From assembly GCA_937142015.1 (NCBI GenBank), contig CAKZQY010000290.1, forward strand, positions 1 through 38,275: a stretch of DNA of 38,275 nt. The letters run 5' to 3'. Shown piece after piece: positions 36,141 through 38,275 of this stretch; the first letter of the stretch is position 1, and each line of letters opens with the position of its first letter. The DNA is from an uncultured Halobacteria archaeon (lineage in GTDB: Archaea; Halobacteriota; Halobacteria; Halobacteriales; Haloferacaceae). Below the pieces are notes generated by a model. The model was not told where the DNA came from, searched no databases, and saw only the letters and a program-made list of their open reading frames with translations. The position numbers and the translations under genes were made by a program.

Positions 36141-36212
36141 GAGAGCGTGACAGACTACTCCGACGAGAGCGTGACAGGCTACTCCGACGAGGGCGTGACA
36201 GGCTACTCCGAC
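36141..36212. repeat. 3 x 24-bp tandem repeat; last copy holds the stop codon of ubaA
   Basis: GAGAGCGTGACAGACTACTCCGAC / GAGAGCGTGACAGGCTACTCCGAC / GAGGGCGTGACAGGCTACTCCGAC; ubaA stop (CTA on +) at 36203-36205. Confidence 0.95.
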
Positions 36213-37018
36213 GCGATCCGACAGCCGTCGGTGTACGACACCTCGGCGACGGAGTCGATCGGGTCGTCGCCACACACCGGACAGCCCGGGTTCTGCCGGA
36301 ACGACACCGTCTGGAAGCTGGTGTCCGTCGCGTCGTACACCAGCAGGCGGCCGACGAGCGGTTCACCCAACTCCAACAGGAGCTTCACAGCCTCCGTCGC
36401 CTGAATCGTGCCGACAGTCCCCGGGAGCACCCCCAACACCCCGGTCGTCGCACAGTCCGGAGCGTCCTCCGGGTCGGGGGCTTCGGGGAACAGACACCGG
36501 TAACACGGACCACCGGGGACGAGCGTGGTGAGTTGCCCTTCGAACTTGTAGATCGCGCCGTGTGTCACCGGGACGTCGCGGAGCCGCGCAGCGTCGTTGA
36601 CCACGTACCGCGTCCGGAAGTTGTCGGAGGCGTCCACCACGAGATCGTAGTCGGCGAGCAGATTCCCCACAGTCTCCGGGTCGACACGCACCTCGTGTGG
36701 CTCGACAGTCACGTCCGGGTTGAGGTCTGTGACGTACGCCGCGGCCGACTCGACCTTGGGACGACCGACGTCGGCGTCCGCGTGGACGATCTGCCGTTGG
36801 AGATTCGACCGCTCGACCACGTCGTCGTCCGCGATTCCCAGCCGACCGACACCCGCCGCGGCGAGATACTGGATCGCTGGTGACCCGAGCCCGCCCGCGC
36901 CGACGACCAACACCGACGCGTCTAACAGCGCCGCCTGCCCCGCTGGCCCGACTTCGTCCATGATGATGTGCCGCGAGTACCGGTCCAACTGCGTCGCGTC
37001 CAACGAGAGATCACTCAT
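36203..37018 (-). CDS. ubaA: ThiF/MoeB/UbaA E1-like SAMP-activating adenylyltransferase
   Basis: RYSRHIIMDEVGPAGQAALLDASVLVVGAGGLGSPAIQYLAAAGVGRLGIADDDVVERSNLQRQIVH; CYRCLFPE and CPVCGDDP zinc-binding Cys pairs. Confidence 0.93.
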   Translation of the reverse strand: MSDLSLDATQLDRYSRHIIMDEVGPAGQAALLDASVLVVGAGGLGSPAIQYLAAAGVGRLGIADDDVVERSNLQRQIVHADADVGRPKVESAAAYVTDLNPDVTVEPHEVRVDPETVGNLLADYDLVVDASDNFRTRYVVNDAARLRDVPVTHGAIYKFEGQLTTLVPGGPCYRCLFPEAPDPEDAPDCATTGVLGVLPGTVGTIQATEAVKLLLELGEPLVGRLLVYDATDTSFQTVSFRQNPGCPVCGDDPIDSVAEVSYTDGCRIASE

Positions 37019-37070
37019 GTGTGATACTCCGTCACACGCAGATATAAGACCCGCGGGACTGGACAGTCGA

Positions 37071-37175
37071 GACGAATCGATGCGACACCGGGACGGATCG
37101 ACGCGACACCGGGACGGATCGACGCGCCGCCGAGACCGATCGACGCGCCGTCAAGACCGATCGACGCGGTCCGAC
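37071..37175. repeat. 5 x 21-bp tandem repeat in the divergent intergenic region upstream of ubaA and the wHTH gene
   Basis: GACGAATCGATGCGACACCGG / GACGGATCGACGCGACACCGG / GACGGATCGACGCGCCGCCGA / GACCGATCGACGCGCCGTCAA / GACCGATCGACGCGGTCCGAC. Confidence 0.95.
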
Positions 37176-37299
37176 CGTCGTTCGTCTCGTGTGAACGTCA
37201 CCTCTTGCTCTCGGATTTGATAATCGTACGACAGAAGTCCGACGAACCGCAGTGGGGCGGCGTCTTACGCGTCGTTAGGGTTATAGCCCTCCCCATCAA

Positions 37300-37313
37300 A
37301 TTCGATATCGAAT
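37300..37313. promoter_or_regulatory. Perfect 14-bp palindrome overlapping the wHTH start codon (possible autoregulatory operator)
   Basis: ATTCGATATCGAAT, with upstream TATA-like GGGTTATAGCCC (37278-37289). Confidence 0.5.
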
Positions 37314-37653
37314 GGCCGAGGAAGACGAGGAGATCATCCAGGTGCTGGGGAACAAGTACAACCCGGAGATCCTCGACGCCACCGGGGAGCCGAAGTCGGC
37401 TCAGGAACTGTCGGACGAGTTGGAGGTGCCAATTGCGACTTGTTACCGACGGATCAACGAACTAGAGGAGACGGACTTGTTAGAGCTCCACGACCGGCCG
37501 CTGTCGGACGAACACCGGCGAATCAAGGTGTACCGCCGGTGTGTCGACTCCATCGAGGTGACCTTCCGCAACGGACTCGACGTGGAACTGGAGGAACGCT
37601 CGGAGGTCCAGAACAAGCTCGATCAGGTGTGGCGAACGATGACGGAGGGGTGA
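37312..37653 (+). CDS. Winged-helix transcriptional regulator (ArsR-like)
   Basis: MAEEDEEIIQVLGNKYNPEILDATGEPKSAQELSDELEVPIATCYRRINELEETDLLELHDRPLSDEHRRIKVYRR. Confidence 0.88.
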   Translation: MAEEDEEIIQVLGNKYNPEILDATGEPKSAQELSDELEVPIATCYRRINELEETDLLELHDRPLSDEHRRIKVYRRCVDSIEVTFRNGLDVELEERSEVQNKLDQVWRTMTEG

Positions 37654-37797
37654 TACGGTCGTGCGTAGATCTACCACCGACGACTGATACGGTCGTGCGT
37701 AGATAGTTACCGCCGGCTCGACTCACAGGTGCAGTCGCAACGCGGTACCGTCCAGTACTCCGTACCCAATCGAAAATCCCTACGCACGACCCTATGA
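37651..37797 (+). mobile_element. MITE-like small element, copy B (about 147 bp) with duplicated left end
   Basis: TGATACGGTCGTGCGTAGAT at 37651 and 37685; terminal CGAAAATCCCTACGCACGACCCTATGA at 37771-37797. Both ends match copy A in reverse complement. Confidence 0.65.
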
Positions 37798-37916
37798 CAG
37801 AACACAGATTCGGGCGACACGCGAGACTCGCCTGTCGACGACGGCAGAACGAGCGTCAAAACGCGTCCAACGTCGTGTCTGTCGATGTCGGGCTGCTGTT
37901 CTCGTGAGCAGCAGTC

Positions 37917-38275
37917 CTAGAACCCGGCAGCCGGGTTGTCGCCGCCCATCATCGAGAAGCCACTCGCCTTGTCGTACACCGTGATCCCGCCGTCGGCAAT
38001 CTCCATCGGGAAGATGTCCGTGTCGATGTCCTGTTTCCGCATCTTCGCCACCCAGACGTAGCGGTTCACGCCGTCCTCCGTCGGCGTCTGGATGAAGTAG
38101 ACGTTCCCGTCCGTGAGGAAGTTCTCCAGTCCGATCTCCGTCTCCGGGAACACCGCCCCCTGCTCGTTGATCAGGAGCGAGGTGAGTCCGTTGCGCTTGA
38201 GAATGTCGGAGAACTTCAGGAGGTACGTGCGTTCTTCGGCCTCGTCGTCGAAGAACAGCTGGAACATCGTCAGCG
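37917..38275 (-). CDS. HTR-like / RecA-superfamily ATPase C-terminal part (runs off the window)
   Basis: LTMFQLFFDDEAEERTYLLKFSDILKRNGLTSLLINEQGAVFPETEIGLENFLTDGNVYFIQ...MRKQDIDTDIFPMEIADGGITVYDKASGFSMMGGDNPAAGF; open at the window edge. Confidence 0.75.
   Translation of the reverse strand, partial: LTMFQLFFDDEAEERTYLLKFSDILKRNGLTSLLINEQGAVFPETEIGLENFLTDGNVYFIQTPTEDGVNRYVWVAKMRKQDIDTDIFPMEIADGGITVYDKASGFSMMGGDNPAAGF

Noticed and set aside
37071-37175. CRISPR array
   Set aside because: Units are directly abutting with no unique spacers; same for the 40-, 27-, 24- and 23-bp arrays. No cas genes in the window.
1-38275. tRNA or rRNA genes
   Set aside because: No cloverleaf with TTCGA-type T-loop plus acceptor pairing, and no rRNA-like segment, was recognised on either strand; tRNAscan-SE would be decisive.

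Overview
High-GC haloarchaeal chromosomal or megaplasmid segment, judged from the acidic proteome, Tat lipoproteins, halocyanin, TrmB regulators, UbaA, Elp3 and HTR-like proteins. About 30 CDS are supportable. Order, left to right: a TumE/HVO_A0114-type toxin-antitoxin pair and a single-chain type IIG-like restriction-modification protein (small defence/addiction cluster); a CBS-domain site-2 protease; a GNAT; a Tp34/DUF7350-like lipoprotein divergent from a halocyanin; an orphan IS200/IS605 (IS1341-type) right-end/omegaRNA-like scar; an unknown two-gene unit; a NosD-like beta-helix Tat protein plus membrane protein; two TrmB-family regulators flanking dodecin; a very large MMPL/RND transporter with a coiled-coil loop; a degenerate IS1595-like insertion; an M24 peptidase; a complete Dpp/Opp-type ABC operon; DJ-1/PfpI; peroxiredoxin; MscS; Elp3; a thioredoxin-fold protein; a RecJ-like DHH protein; UbaA/ThiF; a wHTH regulator; and the 3' end of an HTR-like ATPase. 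The most unusual signal is non-coding. Short tandem repeats (23-40 bp) repeatedly include or start at CDS stop codons, in at least four clear cases and one degenerate case. A separate inverted-repeat-bounded small element occurs twice in opposite orientation (33.45 and 37.65 kb), and at both sites its terminal TGA is the stop codon of the abutting ORF. A 27-bp repeat between two ABC genes also forms a 44-codon mini-ORF that overlaps the neighbouring stop and start codons. All calls come from reading the sequence; no database search was run.
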